In this document: positions 24,134-33,346 of the stretch, in pieces
How the letters are laid out: each line of letters begins with the position of its first letter
How positions within the stretch are numbered: position 1 is the stretch's first letter
Source of the DNA: Erythrobacter sp. ANT-B3C2
Lineage (GTDB): Bacteria; Pseudomonadota; Alphaproteobacteria; Sphingomonadales; Sphingomonadaceae
Assembly (NCBI GenBank): GCA_001683845.1
Contig: LXQI01000021.1
Location: 51,050-115,049, forward strand
Reading direction: 5' to 3'
Length of the DNA stretch: 64,000 nt
Translations under genes and position numbers: made by a program
Notes under the pieces: model-generated
The model's input: only the letters and a program-made list of their open reading frames with translations
Database searches by the model: none
Told to the model about the DNA's origin: nothing

Positions 24134-25537
24134 CTATTCGGCCGTGCTGGGTTCGGGGAGGATGCCCTCCAGATCATTGATGATGTTCTGCGTCCAGCGC
24201 TGCACATTGTCTTCACGCACGGTGACGATCAGCTTTTCCCAGCGGGCGCGGCGTTCTTCCAGCGGCATGTCGAGCGCCTGGCGGATGTGGTGGGCCACAT
24301 CGTCCGGGCTGTGCGGATTGACCAGCAGCGCATCGGTCAGCTGCAGCGCGGCGCCTGCGAAGCGCGAGAGGATCAGCACGCCGGGATCTTCCGGGTCCTG
24401 CGCGGCGACATACTCCTTGGCCACCAGGTTCATCCCGTCGCGCAAAGGCGTGACGAGGCCGATCTTGGCGGCGCGGTAGAAGCCGAACAGCTCGGCGGTG
24501 TTGTAGCCCTTGTTGACGTAGCGGATGGGCACCAGATCGATATCGGAGCGCTCGCCGTTGATCTGCCCGGTCTTCTGTTCGAGCGCGGCGCGGATGGTCT
24601 GGTAGGAGCCGATATCCGCCCGGCTGGGCGGGGCGATCTGGATGAACACGAGGTCCTTCACCCGCTCGGGATAGGAATCGAAGAACCGTCCGATTCCGTC
24701 CAGCCGCTCGGGGAGGCCCTTGGAATAATCGAGCCGGTCCACGCCCAGCATCGCAGTGCGGTTGCGGGTGCTGCTGGCGAGGCGGCGGAAAGCCTGGCGG
24801 GCCTCCACGCTGTCTCCGTGCGACATGAAGTGATCGTAATCGATGCCGATGGGATAGGCGCGCGCCAGCGTGCGGCGCCCGTCCAGTTCGACCGTGCAGT
24901 TCTCCTCGTCGACCGTGGCGCCGAGTTCCTTGCGGCAATAATGCAGAAAGCTTTCGAGCCATTCCTCGGTCTGGAAGCCCAGTACGTCGTAATGCAGCAG
25001 CGCGCGCACCAGCCGCTCGTGAAACGGCAGCGAGACGAACAGCCGGGTCGGCGGCCAGGGGGTGTGGAGGAAGAAGCCCATGCGGTTCTTGAGGCCGCGC
25101 GAGCGCAGCCGTTCGCCCAGCGGCATGAGGTGGTAATCGTGCACCCAGATGGTGTCTTCGGGCTCGATCAGCGGCATCACGGATTCCGCGAAGCGCTCGT
25201 TCACCCGTTCGTAGCCCTTGCCGAATTCCTGTTCGTATTCGGTGAGGTCGATCCGGTAGTGAAACAGCGGCCACAGCGTCGAATTGGCATAGCCGTTGTA
25301 ATATTCGTCGACGTCCTGCTGTTCGAGATCGATCGTGGCGGTGGTGACGCCCTCGTGCCGGTCGACGTTGAGGCTGCCGGTGAAGCGGGCGGTTTCCTGC
25401 CCGGACCAGCCGAACCAGATGCCGCCATTGGCCTTCAGCGCGGCATTGAGCGCGCCGGCCAGCCCGCCTTGTGCGCCGGCGGCGCCGCGCGCCTTGGGGA
25501 CGGCTACGCGGTTCGAGATGACGATCAGACGGCTCAC
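24134..25537 (-). CDS. otsA: Alpha,alpha-trehalose-phosphate synthase
   Basis: 467 aa GT20 enzyme transferring glucose from UDP-glucose to glucose-6-phosphate. The N-terminus SRLIVISNRVAVPKARGAAGAQGGLAGAL contains the substrate loop; VWVHDYHLMPLGERLR, FLHTPWPP, MLGVDRLDYSKGLPERL and GMNLVAKEYVAAQ are family blocks. Start is GTG 25537, overlapping the GH15 stop as GTGA; the 1016-aa track ORF is an artefact running antisense-in-frame through the GH15 gene. Last gene of the otsB-GH15-otsA operon. Confidence 0.95.
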   Translation of the reverse strand: MSRLIVISNRVAVPKARGAAGAQGGLAGALNAALKANGGIWFGWSGQETARFTGSLNVDRHEGVTTATIDLEQQDVDEYYNGYANSTLWPLFHYRIDLTEYEQEFGKGYERVNERFAESVMPLIEPEDTIWVHDYHLMPLGERLRSRGLKNRMGFFLHTPWPPTRLFVSLPFHERLVRALLHYDVLGFQTEEWLESFLHYCRKELGATVDEENCTVELDGRRTLARAYPIGIDYDHFMSHGDSVEARQAFRRLASSTRNRTAMLGVDRLDYSKGLPERLDGIGRFFDSYPERVKDLVFIQIAPPSRADIGSYQTIRAALEQKTGQINGERSDIDLVPIRYVNKGYNTAELFGFYRAAKIGLVTPLRDGMNLVAKEYVAAQDPEDPGVLILSRFAGAALQLTDALLVNPHSPDDVAHHIRQALDMPLEERRARWEKLIVTVREDNVQRWTQNIINDLEGILPEPSTAE

Positions 25538-27360
25538 CGAACGGTGCTCCAGCTTTTGGACAGCAGGCTTGCACAATTGATCACTCCCACCAGCGAGTAG
25601 GTTTGCGGGAAGTTCCCCCAAAGCTCGCCGGTGGCGATGTCGATATCTTCCGAGAGCAGGCCCGAACGGGTGCGATGGCCGAGCATGGTGCCGAACAGCG
25701 CGCGCGCCTCCTCGTTGCGGCCCATCCGCGCGAGCGCGTCGATTAGCCAGAAGGTGCAAAAGTTGAAGGCGGTTTCGGGCAGGCCGAAATCGTCTTCCGC
25801 AGCGTAGCGCAGCATGTGCTCGCCGCGGCGCAGCGCCTGCTGCACCGCCTCGAAGGTGGCGACGAAGCGCGGATCGTCGGCCTCGCAGAAGCGCAGTTCG
25901 AGCAGCTGGAGCAGGCTGGCATCGAGATAATCGGTTTCGAAGCTGGCCTTGAAGCGGGTGATCGTCCCGCCATCGTCGCCCTCCTCCGCCACCAGCGCCT
26001 CGTGCTCGATGCGGGTACGGATGCGCGCCGCGCGGTCGCGCCAGAAGGCGGCGCGATCGGGCTTGCCCAGATGCTCGGCCACGTTCGCCAGGCGGTCGCA
26101 GGCCGCCCAGCTCATCACTGCCGAATAGGTGTGCACCTCGGCGCGGGTGCGGAACTCCCACAGGCCGGCATCGGGCTGGTCGTGCATTTTCCAGGCCATC
26201 TCGCCCACCTGTTCGAGGCTGGCGAGATCGCCCTCGTCGGCCATGCGCAGCAGTCGCTTGTCGAAGAAGCCCTGCGCGGTGGGCAGCACGATCTGGCCGT
26301 AGCAATCGTGCTGCACTTGGCGGTAGGCGGCATTGCCCACGCGCACCGGGCCCATACCGCGATAGCCGGGGAGATGCGGCGCGGTGCCCTCTTCCAGTTC
26401 GGCCACGCCCATCACCGAATAGAGCGGCTGGATCTGCCCGCCGCGCGCATCGTCGACGATGTTGCGCAAGTACGCGAGATACTTCTCCAGCACGTCGAGC
26501 GCGCCCAGCCGGTTGAGCGCCTGCACCGTATAGTAGGAATCGCGGATCCAGCAGTAGCGATAGTCCCAGTTGCGCATCGAATGGGGCGCTTCGGGGATCG
26601 AGGTGGTCAGCGCGGCGACGATCGCGCCGGTCTCCTCGTGCTGGCACAGCTTGAGCGTGATGGCGCAGCGGATCACCTCCTCCTGCCATTCGAACGGGGT
26701 GGCCAGGCTGCGCACCCACAGCCGCCAGTATTTGCGGGTCTGCGCCTCCATCCGCCGCACTTCGGAGCGCAGATTGCCGGTGAACGGCTCGTCCGGGCCG
26801 AGGAAGAAGTGCTGGTCGCTCTCCACCCGGTAGGTGCGCCGTTCGAGGATGTAGCCGATGGGCGCATCGGTGGAGAGGCGCAGCGCCTGTTCGCCCAGCA
26901 GGTAGCGGATGTGGTTGGTGCCGCGGGTGGTTTCGGCCATGCGCTCGCCGTAATGCACCATCGGCGAGAGCGTTACGGTCAGCCGGGGGACGCCGGCCAC
27001 CGGGCGAACGATGCGGGCAAAGGCGACCGGGCGGTACATCCGCCCCGCCCCCTCGTAGCGCGGACAGAAATCGGTGATCTCCACCGCGCTGCCATCCCCC
27101 GCCTCCAGCCGCGTGACGAGAATCGGCGTGTTGTGCTCGTAATGCTGGCTGGAGCGGACCTGGCCCTCCAGCTCGAAGCGCCACAGACCTTCGTCCGCCC
27201 GATCATGGTTCAGCAGCGCGCAGAAGGTCGGGTCGCCATCGACTCGCGGCACGCAGCCCCACACCAGCGCCGCGCGCTCGTCGACCAGGCCGGACACCTG
27301 ACAGTTGCCGATTGGCCACAGATCGAGGCTGGCGGGCTGAACGGGACTGGCGGGTTGCAC
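25534..27360 (-). CDS. Glycoside hydrolase family 15 protein (trehalase/glucoamylase-like)
   Basis: 608 aa. An N-terminal beta-sandwich is followed by an (alpha/alpha)6 barrel with the GH15 signature MRNWDYRYCWIRDSYYTVQAL; a candidate catalytic Glu lies around LYSVMGVAELEEG. Between otsB and otsA it is probably a trehalase that balances trehalose level, though some homologues act on other alpha-glucosides. Start is GTG 27360, inside a run of 18-bp repeats; an in-frame TAG six codons upstream rules out a longer protein. The first 12 residues (QPASPVQPASL) come from these repeats. Confidence 0.9.
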   Translation of the reverse strand: MQPASPVQPASLDLWPIGNCQVSGLVDERAALVWGCVPRVDGDPTFCALLNHDRADEGLWRFELEGQVRSSQHYEHNTPILVTRLEAGDGSAVEITDFCPRYEGAGRMYRPVAFARIVRPVAGVPRLTVTLSPMVHYGERMAETTRGTNHIRYLLGEQALRLSTDAPIGYILERRTYRVESDQHFFLGPDEPFTGNLRSEVRRMEAQTRKYWRLWVRSLATPFEWQEEVIRCAITLKLCQHEETGAIVAALTTSIPEAPHSMRNWDYRYCWIRDSYYTVQALNRLGALDVLEKYLAYLRNIVDDARGGQIQPLYSVMGVAELEEGTAPHLPGYRGMGPVRVGNAAYRQVQHDCYGQIVLPTAQGFFDKRLLRMADEGDLASLEQVGEMAWKMHDQPDAGLWEFRTRAEVHTYSAVMSWAACDRLANVAEHLGKPDRAAFWRDRAARIRTRIEHEALVAEEGDDGGTITRFKASFETDYLDASLLQLLELRFCEADDPRFVATFEAVQQALRRGEHMLRYAAEDDFGLPETAFNFCTFWLIDALARMGRNEEARALFGTMLGHRTRSGLLSEDIDIATGELWGNFPQTYSLVGVINCASLLSKSWSTVR

Positions 27361-27380
27361 GGGGCTGGCGGGCTATCCGT
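27327..27380. repeat. Three imperfect 18-bp tandem repeats at the GH15 start
   Basis: Units GGCTGGCGGGCTGAACGG (27327-27344), GACTGGCGGGTTGCACGG and GGCTGGCGGGCTATCCGT. They span the GTG start codon and first codons of the GH15 gene on the minus strand, coding Pro-Ala-Ser-Pro-Val-Gln-like residues. Repeat-number change could move the start or the ribosome site. Confidence 0.8.
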
Positions 27381-27425
27381 GCGCCGCTGGAGCGGCGTCC
27401 ACGGGCCCCTGCCCCTCAGAATCGC

Positions 27426-28172
27426 TCAAAGCGCGAGCCAGTCGTGGACGGCGGCGGGGCCCGCCAGCTGGTAGCTTGCGGCGGTGGGGCTGCGCTCGCC
27501 CACCAATATGCCGAAACCGCCCATTGCGGCGGTGGCGGCGAAGCCATCCTCGTCGGTGATGTCGTCGCCCACGAACACCGGGCGCGAGCCGGCGAAGGGT
27601 GGCAGTTCCATGAAGGCGCGCACAGCGCCCGCCTTGCTGGCGCCGGGGCGGACCAGCTCGATGACAGACTTGCCGCGCTTGACCTCCAGCCCATGGGTGC
27701 GCGCCAGCTGCTCGGCAAAGGTGAGGCCGTGCGGCTCCAGCTCAGGCGCGGCGCGGAAGTGCAGCGCGGCGCCGTGCTGCTTTTCCTCCAGCGCGAAGCC
27801 GCGCTCGGCGGCAAAGGCCCGCAGCGCCCCGGCCGCGTCCTCCGGCAGCGCCTCTGCCAGTTCGCCGATTGGCGTACCGTCGGCCAGTTCGCGGGCGATG
27901 CCGTGCGATCCGGCGCGGGCGACGCGCAAGGGTCCCAGGTGCCGCTCGATATCAGGGATGGCTCGGCCGCTGACCAGCGCCAGCCGCCCTTCCATCCGCG
28001 TGGCGAGCGCGAACAGCGCATCGCCCAGTCGTTCGGGCACGGCAATGCCATCGGGCGTGGCGGCGATCTCCACCAGCGTGCCGTCGAAGTCGAGGAACAG
28101 CGAAAGCGGCCCGGCGGCGCACAATTCCTGCAAGGTTGGGGGCGATGCGAGAGAGTGGGTTTTGGCCATCAC
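27426..28172 (-). CDS. otsB: Trehalose-6-phosphate phosphatase
   Basis: 248 aa HAD-superfamily enzyme that dephosphorylates trehalose-6-phosphate. Motif I is FLDFDGTLVEIA with the nucleophile Asp; motif II is the Ser in LALVSGRAI; GASKAGAVRAFM and FVGDDITDEDGFAAT supply the Lys and the terminal acidic pair. First gene of the trehalose operon, 65 bp ahead of the GH15 gene. Two ATG codons in a row (28172, 28169) make the exact first residue open. Confidence 0.94.
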   Translation of the reverse strand: MMAKTHSLASPPTLQELCAAGPLSLFLDFDGTLVEIAATPDGIAVPERLGDALFALATRMEGRLALVSGRAIPDIERHLGPLRVARAGSHGIARELADGTPIGELAEALPEDAAGALRAFAAERGFALEEKQHGAALHFRAAPELEPHGLTFAEQLARTHGLEVKRGKSVIELVRPGASKAGAVRAFMELPPFAGSRPVFVGDDITDEDGFAATAAMGGFGILVGERSPTAASYQLAGPAAVHDWLAL

Positions 28173-28293
28173 GGCGGGATAGCCCGCGCACCACCCCCGT
28201 CAATCGCCAAGGGTGAAGCAAGCGCCGCATGCCGCGGCAGGCACGGGAAGCGGGCTCGCCCTTCGGGAAGGCGAACGCCTTGATCCTCAACCG

Positions 28294-28325
28294 AAAAGGC
28301 CGCCGGCATTGCTACCGACGGCCTT
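28294..28325 (-). terminator. Rho-independent terminator after the 72-aa protein gene
   Basis: On the minus strand AAGGCCG...CGGCCTT (7-bp outer stem with an inner CGG/CCG pairing) is followed by TTTTCGG. It lies about 26 bp after the stop of the small membrane protein gene. Confidence 0.65.
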
Positions 28326-28350
28326 GCCGAAATCTGTGATCAGGACCGCC

Positions 28351-28569
28351 TTACGGGCTGGTCGGCAGATCCTCGTCATTGTCTTCGCTGATCTGCCAGA
28401 TGATCAGGCCGAGGACGATGGCGCCCAGCAGGCCGAGGAAGATGGTGCCGCCGAACAGGCCTTCGGACTGATCGACCGGAGTGGCGGTGCGGGCAACCGG
28501 AGCGGCCTGCGCGACGGTGCCACTGGCAACCAGGGCTGCTGCGGCAGCGCCGACGATGAACTTACGCAT
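28351..28569 (-). CDS. Small exported membrane protein
   Basis: 72 aa, not recognised as a named family. A signal-like N-terminus (MRKFIVGAAAAALVASGTVAQAAP) precedes a second hydrophobic segment (GGTIFLGLLGAIVLGLIIWQI) and an acidic tail (SEDNDEDLPTSP). A GGAGAAG ribosome site precedes the ATG, and a clear terminator follows the stop, so this is a real monocistronic gene. Probably anchored in the inner membrane with a short acidic tail. Confidence 0.75.
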   Translation of the reverse strand: MRKFIVGAAAAALVASGTVAQAAPVARTATPVDQSEGLFGGTIFLGLLGAIVLGLIIWQISEDNDEDLPTSP

Positions 28570-28716
28570 TTGCTTCTCCAGCGGTTGTTACGCCGTTGCC
28601 ACTACCCAATTGCAACGGTGCCACGCAAGAGCCTTTCGCATCTGCTCAAGGATAGTACCTAGTTTTTACCCACATATCCTCCGTTTCGTTGCATCGCTGC
28701 AACGCCCGCCGCCGGA

Positions 28717-29982
28717 CTACAAGCGCGGAACTGGCCCTGACCCATTCTGGTTCACCTCTTCAGCGTCACCCATCCGCGTCACCGGCGCGGACGATTGCTG
28801 CACCATCATTGCCGCGGTTGCCCGCAGCGCGGCCATGAAGGCCTCCTGCAGCGGCGTGGGGTACCAGTCGCGCCGGGTGATCGCGCCGATCGTGCGGCTG
28901 GTATCGGGCACCACAGATCGGATGCGGATCAACGTGCCGGCCGCGATTTCCGCCCCCACCTGGTCGGGCGAGAGCAGGGTGAGGAAATCGCTGCGCACCA
29001 GCAGGCTGCGGATCATCGCCACCGATCCACAGCGGATCGGCGCTTCGGGTCGGGGCACGCCCGCCTCGTCGAACAGGCTCTGCCAGCGTTCGAGCAGGTT
29101 GGAGGCGCGGCGCGCGACGATCCAAGGGTAATCGGCCAGTTGCGCGAAGCTGGCGGTGGCGGCGGCCAGCGGATGGCCGGCGCGGCCGATGACGGTCAGC
29201 CAGTCGGCAAACAGCGGCTCCTGCTGAAGATCGCGCGTCGGATGCTCGCGCAGCGCGCCGACCATCACGTCGATCCGCCCGGAGCGCAGGAACTCGACCA
29301 GTTCGAGGTATGAGCCCTCCACCACGTCCACCTGCGCATCGGGCGCGGCTCGCAGCAGGTCGGCCAGGGTGGCCGGGAGCAGGTGCGAGCGGGACAGCGC
29401 CATCGCCCCCACCGCCAGCCGCCGGCCGCCATGGGTGCTCTCGTCCAGCGCGGTGGTCAGCTCGGCCATGCCCAGCATGAAGCCGCTCGCCAGCCTCGCC
29501 CCGGCACGAGTGAGGCCGACGCCCCGCCCGCGCCGCTCCACCAGCGGCGTGCCGCACAATTGCTCCAGATCACGCACCGAGCGATGCAGCGCGGGCACCG
29601 ATACGCCCGCGAGGCTGGCTGCATGCATGAAGCTGCCCGCTTCGCTCACGCCCAGCAGGCCGCGGACATGCGCACTGGTCAGAGCGCGTTCGGGCGTGCT
29701 TCGGTGTGAGCCGGTGCCGGCCGCTCGCAAGGCGGTTGCGAGCCGTTGCATCGCCCGTGCAATCCGCCGCAGCACGCGGCGCCCGGCCGGCGTGGGGGCG
29801 ACCCCCATCGGCGTGCGCTCGAACAGCTGGAGCGCGAAGGCGACCTCCAGCTTGGCCAGCGCCTGGGTGAGCGCGGGCTGCGAGATCCCCTCCTCCCGCG
29901 CGGCGGTGCTCAGGCTGCCGTGGCCGACAACGGTGCCCAGCAAGCGCAGGTGCCGCAGGTTGAGTTCATAGACCCGGTCCAT
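28717..29982 (-). CDS. LysR-family regulator with two tandem HTH domains
   Basis: 421 aa, about 110-120 residues longer than ordinary LysR proteins. A first winged HTH is at residues 8-67 (LRHLRLLGTVVGHGSLSTAAREEGISQPALTQALAKLE). A second, complete one is at 101-161 (LTSAHVRGLLGVSEAGSFMHAASLAGVSVPALHRSVRDLE). One substrate-binding domain follows from about residue 175 (RRLAVGAMALSRSHLLPATLADLL). Divergent from pckG with 109 bp between, so it may control gluconeogenesis or itself; that is inference. Ligand unknown. Confidence 0.9.
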   Translation of the reverse strand: MDRVYELNLRHLRLLGTVVGHGSLSTAAREEGISQPALTQALAKLEVAFALQLFERTPMGVAPTPAGRRVLRRIARAMQRLATALRAAGTGSHRSTPERALTSAHVRGLLGVSEAGSFMHAASLAGVSVPALHRSVRDLEQLCGTPLVERRGRGVGLTRAGARLASGFMLGMAELTTALDESTHGGRRLAVGAMALSRSHLLPATLADLLRAAPDAQVDVVEGSYLELVEFLRSGRIDVMVGALREHPTRDLQQEPLFADWLTVIGRAGHPLAAATASFAQLADYPWIVARRASNLLERWQSLFDEAGVPRPEAPIRCGSVAMIRSLLVRSDFLTLLSPDQVGAEIAAGTLIRIRSVVPDTSRTIGAITRRDWYPTPLQEAFMAALRATAAMMVQQSSAPVTRMGDAEEVNQNGSGPVPRL

Positions 29983-30091
29983 GCCCCCTGTTTAACATCA
30001 GCTTATGACCTTCCGCTATTCGAAATTGCGCCCAAGCAGGAGCGGGCATAGCGCGATCGTGAGAAGATGCCGTTCCGGGAGAGAACACGAA

Positions 30092-31927
30092 ATGCTCGTC
30101 CAGCCCAATTTGCAGGCCGATGCGCCCGCCCCCACCCGCCATCGCGCGCTGCTCGAATGGGTCGGGCGGATCGCTGAACTGGCTCGCCCCGATGCCGTGC
30201 AATGGTGCGATGGCTCCGAAACCGAGTGGGATGCGCTCAGCGAACAGCTGGTCGCCGCCGGCACGCTGGAGCGGTTGAACCCTGCGCTGCGGCCCAATAG
30301 CTTCTACGCCCGCTCCGAACCCGGCGATGTGGCCCGGGTGGAAAGCCGCACCTTCATCTGCTCGCAAGAAGAGGCGGATGCCGGGCCGACCAACAATTGG
30401 GTCGATCCAGGAGCGATGCGGGAGCGGCTGGAGGGCCTGTTCGCCAGCTGCATGGCGGGGCGCACGATGTATGTCGTGCCTTTTTGCATGGGTCCGCTGG
30501 GTTCGGACAAGAGCGTGATCGGGGTGGAGATCACCGACAGCGCCTATGTGGTGCTTTCCATGCGGATTATGGCGCGGATGGGTACACCCGCGCTCGAAGC
30601 GCTGGGGGAGGACGGCTTTTTCGTGCCTTGCGTCCACTCTGTCGGCATGCCGCTTGCGGCAGGGCAGGCGGATGTGCCGTGGCCGTGCAACTTGGAGAAG
30701 TGGATCGTCCATTTCCCCGAGACGCGCGAGATCTGGTCGTACGGATCGGGCTATGGCGGCAATGCGCTGCTCGGCAAGAAATGCCTCGCCCTGCGCATCG
30801 CGAGCGTGATGGCGCGCGACGATGGCTGGCTGGCCGAGCACATGCTGATCCTCAAGCTGACCAGCCCTAAGGGCGCGGTGCATTATCTCGCCGCAGCCTT
30901 TCCCAGCGCCTGCGGCAAGACCAACCTTGCCATGCTGGAGCCCACCATCACCGGCTGGAAGGCCGAGACGGTGGGGGACGATATCGCCTGGATGCGGTTC
31001 GGCCAGGACGGGCGGCTGTATGCGATCAACCCGGAGGCCGGCTTCTTCGGCGTGGCGCCGGGCACGGGCGTCGACACCAATCGCAATGCGGTGGAGACGC
31101 TGTGGGGCAATGCCATCTTCACCAACACCGCGCTGACCCCCGAGGGCGACGTGTGGTGGGAGGGGCTGAGCACGCCCGCGCCCGAGCGCCTGACCGACTG
31201 GCGCGGCGAGGAGTGGACGCCTGCTTCCGCCACTCCCGCAGCGCACCCCAATGCTCGCTTCGCGGTACCCGCCGCGCAATGCCCCTCGATCGCGCCCGAA
31301 TGGGATTCGCCCGAGGGCGTGCCGATCTCTGCGATCCTGTTCGGCGGGCGCCGCGCCAGCGCAGTGCCGCTGGTGGCCGAGGCGCTCGACTGGGAGCAGG
31401 GCGTGTACCTGGCCGCCAATATCGCCAGCGAGGGCACCGCCGCGGCCGAGACCGCGGTGGGCGAATTGCGCCGCGACCCGTTCGCGATGCTGCCGTTCTG
31501 CGGCTACCACATGGCCGATTATTTCGCCCATTGGCTGCGGATCGGCGCCACCCAGGGCGCTGAATTGCCGGGCCTGTATCTGGTGAACTGGTTCCGCAAG
31601 GATGCAGAGGGGCGCTTCCTGTGGCCGGGCTTCGGCGACAATGCCCGCGTGCTGAAGTGGATCGCCGAGCGGATCGAGGGCGATGCCGATGCGGTCGAAA
31701 CGCCGATCGGCCGGGTGCCCGCACGGGGCGCGCTGGATGTAGAAGGGCTGGCGCTGGAGCAGGCTGCGTTCGACACGCTGCTCTCGGTCGATCCCGTGGT
31801 TTGGACCGACGAGGCGGCGCGCAACCGGGCCTATCTCGAAAGCTTCGGCGAGGCGCTGCCGCCCGCGCTGCTGCGCCAGCAGGAGCGGCTGGAGCACCGG
31901 CTGAGCCAGCATCGGCGGGGCGACTGA
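30092..31927 (+). CDS. pckG: Phosphoenolpyruvate carboxykinase (GTP)
   Basis: 611 aa cytosolic enzyme converting oxaloacetate and GTP to PEP, the entry step of gluconeogenesis. The P-loop is SACGKTN (residues 272-278); the metal/substrate sites [40 protein letters not shown] and the GTP-type C-terminal block are intact. ATP-type PEPCK lacks these blocks. Start at ATG 30092 with GGGAGA upstream; the track ORF start at 30005 is earlier in the divergent promoter. Neighbour of the LysR regulator. Confidence 0.96.
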   Translation: MLVQPNLQADAPAPTRHRALLEWVGRIAELARPDAVQWCDGSETEWDALSEQLVAAGTLERLNPALRPNSFYARSEPGDVARVESRTFICSQEEADAGPTNNWVDPGAMRERLEGLFASCMAGRTMYVVPFCMGPLGSDKSVIGVEITDSAYVVLSMRIMARMGTPALEALGEDGFFVPCVHSVGMPLAAGQADVPWPCNLEKWIVHFPETREIWSYGSGYGGNALLGKKCLALRIASVMARDDGWLAEHMLILKLTSPKGAVHYLAAAFPSACGKTNLAMLEPTITGWKAETVGDDIAWMRFGQDGRLYAINPEAGFFGVAPGTGVDTNRNAVETLWGNAIFTNTALTPEGDVWWEGLSTPAPERLTDWRGEEWTPASATPAAHPNARFAVPAAQCPSIAPEWDSPEGVPISAILFGGRRASAVPLVAEALDWEQGVYLAANIASEGTAAAETAVGELRRDPFAMLPFCGYHMADYFAHWLRIGATQGAELPGLYLVNWFRKDAEGRFLWPGFGDNARVLKWIAERIEGDADAVETPIGRVPARGALDVEGLALEQAAFDTLLSVDPVVWTDEAARNRAYLESFGEALPPALLRQQERLEHRLSQHRRGD

Positions 31928-32299
31928 GAGCGGCGCCGGCTGGTAGGCGGAGGCGTCATCCCCATCGGGGGTTGCCTCTGCTCGCGTTCCGCCGATAGAT
32001 CTCCCAGACGGGTCCGTCCAGGCGCGGTGAAACCGCTGCCGTACGCCGCCCGCCTGTTTTGCGCTTCTCCGAGACCATCGGCCGGACGAGGCCTGGCGCC
32101 AAGGCTGGTCGGCGCCGGCATCGCTGGGCCGGCGATCGATCGGCAGCGTGTCGCCGGGCCAAGTGCCGGGCTCGCCGATGCAGGCCTTCATCTCGGGCGC
32201 GGCATTTGATAGGGAGCACCGCACAGCATCGTCGCCCGCAGCCGGCCCGGCCCTTCTGCCCGCAAGTGGCGAAGGCCGGGTCTTCGCAGGCCAGCCAGG
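31928..32299. other. Intergenic region without a supported gene
   Basis: 372 bp between pckG and galT. Frames on the minus strand stay open through it (for example the tail RLDGPVWEIYRRN), but they continue as shadows across galT and show no start or ribosome site of their own. No terminator with a U-run seen. Confidence 0.45.
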
Positions 32300-33346
32300 G
32301 TGAGCCGCTTGACCTTCGACGCATCGAACCATCCCCATCGGCGGCTGAACGCGCTGACCGGGGAGTGGGTGCTCGTCTCGCCGCACCGCGCCCGGCGGCC
32401 GTGGCAGGGGGAAAGCGCTCCGGCGGGCGATGAAACGGCGCCAAGCTACGAGCCGAGCTGCTACCTGTGCCCCGGCAACCAGCGCGCCAACGGAGCGGTG
32501 AATCCGCACTATCGCGCGCCCTTCCTGTTCGCGAACGACTTCGCCGCCCTGATGCCCGACACCCCTGCCCCGCCCGGCGATGACGAATTGCTGGTGCAGA
32601 CGGCGGCCCGGGGGGAGGCGCATGTGCTGTGCTTTTCGCCCGACCACTCGCGCAGCCTGCCGCAGCTGAGCGCGCCCGAGGTGCGCGCGGTCGTCGATGC
32701 ATGGAAGCAGATCTCGCGCGAGCTGTTCGAGAAATACGCTTTCGTGCAGCTGTTCGAGAACAAGGGCGCGATGATGGGCTGCTCCAGCCCGCACCCGCAT
32801 GGCCAGATCTGGGCGACCGATTACTGGCCCACCGAAATTGTCAAGGAAGATGCGCAGCAGGCCGCCTGGCTGGCCCGCACTGGCACGCCGCTGCTGCAAT
32901 CGGTGATCGAGCGCGAGGATGCAACGGGCGAGCGGGTGGTGGACAGCAATGCGCGTTGGCTGGCGATCGTACCGTGGTGGGCGGCCTGGCCGTTCGAAAC
33001 GCTGCTGATCGCGCGCGATCCGGTGAGCCGCATCGACCAGCTGGACGCGGAGGCGAGCGATCTGCTGGCAGAGATCCTGCGCCGCCTTACCGCCCGCTAC
33101 GACAATCTGTTCGCCACGGGCTTTCCCTATTCGATGGGTTGGCACCAGCACCCCGCCGGCAGCGCTTCGCCCGAGGGCTGGCGGCTGCACGCGCATTTCT
33201 ACCCGCCGCTGCTGCGCTCCGCGACGGTGCGCAAGTTCATGGTCGGCTTCGAGCTGCTGGCCGAGCCGCAGCGCGACCTGACCGCCGAACAGGCTGCCCA
33301 GCGGCTGCGAGACATGAGCCCCGAACTGATGGAAGAACTGCGTTGA
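32300..33346 (+). CDS. galT: Galactose-1-phosphate uridylyltransferase
   Basis: 348 aa enzyme of the Leloir pathway, exchanging galactose-1-P with UDP-glucose. The active-site motif is HPHGQ (residues 165-169, His167 nucleophile) within CSSPHPHGQIW; zinc-binding-type CYLCPGN lies near residue 55, and the C-terminal half has GWHQHPAG. Start is GTG 32300 (SRLTFDASNHPHRRLN). The stop overlaps galK by 4 nt (TTGA). Confidence 0.94.
   Translation: MSRLTFDASNHPHRRLNALTGEWVLVSPHRARRPWQGESAPAGDETAPSYEPSCYLCPGNQRANGAVNPHYRAPFLFANDFAALMPDTPAPPGDDELLVQTAARGEAHVLCFSPDHSRSLPQLSAPEVRAVVDAWKQISRELFEKYAFVQLFENKGAMMGCSSPHPHGQIWATDYWPTEIVKEDAQQAAWLARTGTPLLQSVIEREDATGERVVDSNARWLAIVPWWAAWPFETLLIARDPVSRIDQLDAEASDLLAEILRRLTARYDNLFATGFPYSMGWHQHPAGSASPEGWRLHAHFYPPLLRSATVRKFMVGFELLAEPQRDLTAEQAAQRLRDMSPELMEELR

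Noticed and set aside
24134-27184. 1016-aa minus-strand ORF as one protein
   Set aside because: Only the last 467 codons are otsA; the rest is a shadow frame of the GH15 gene.
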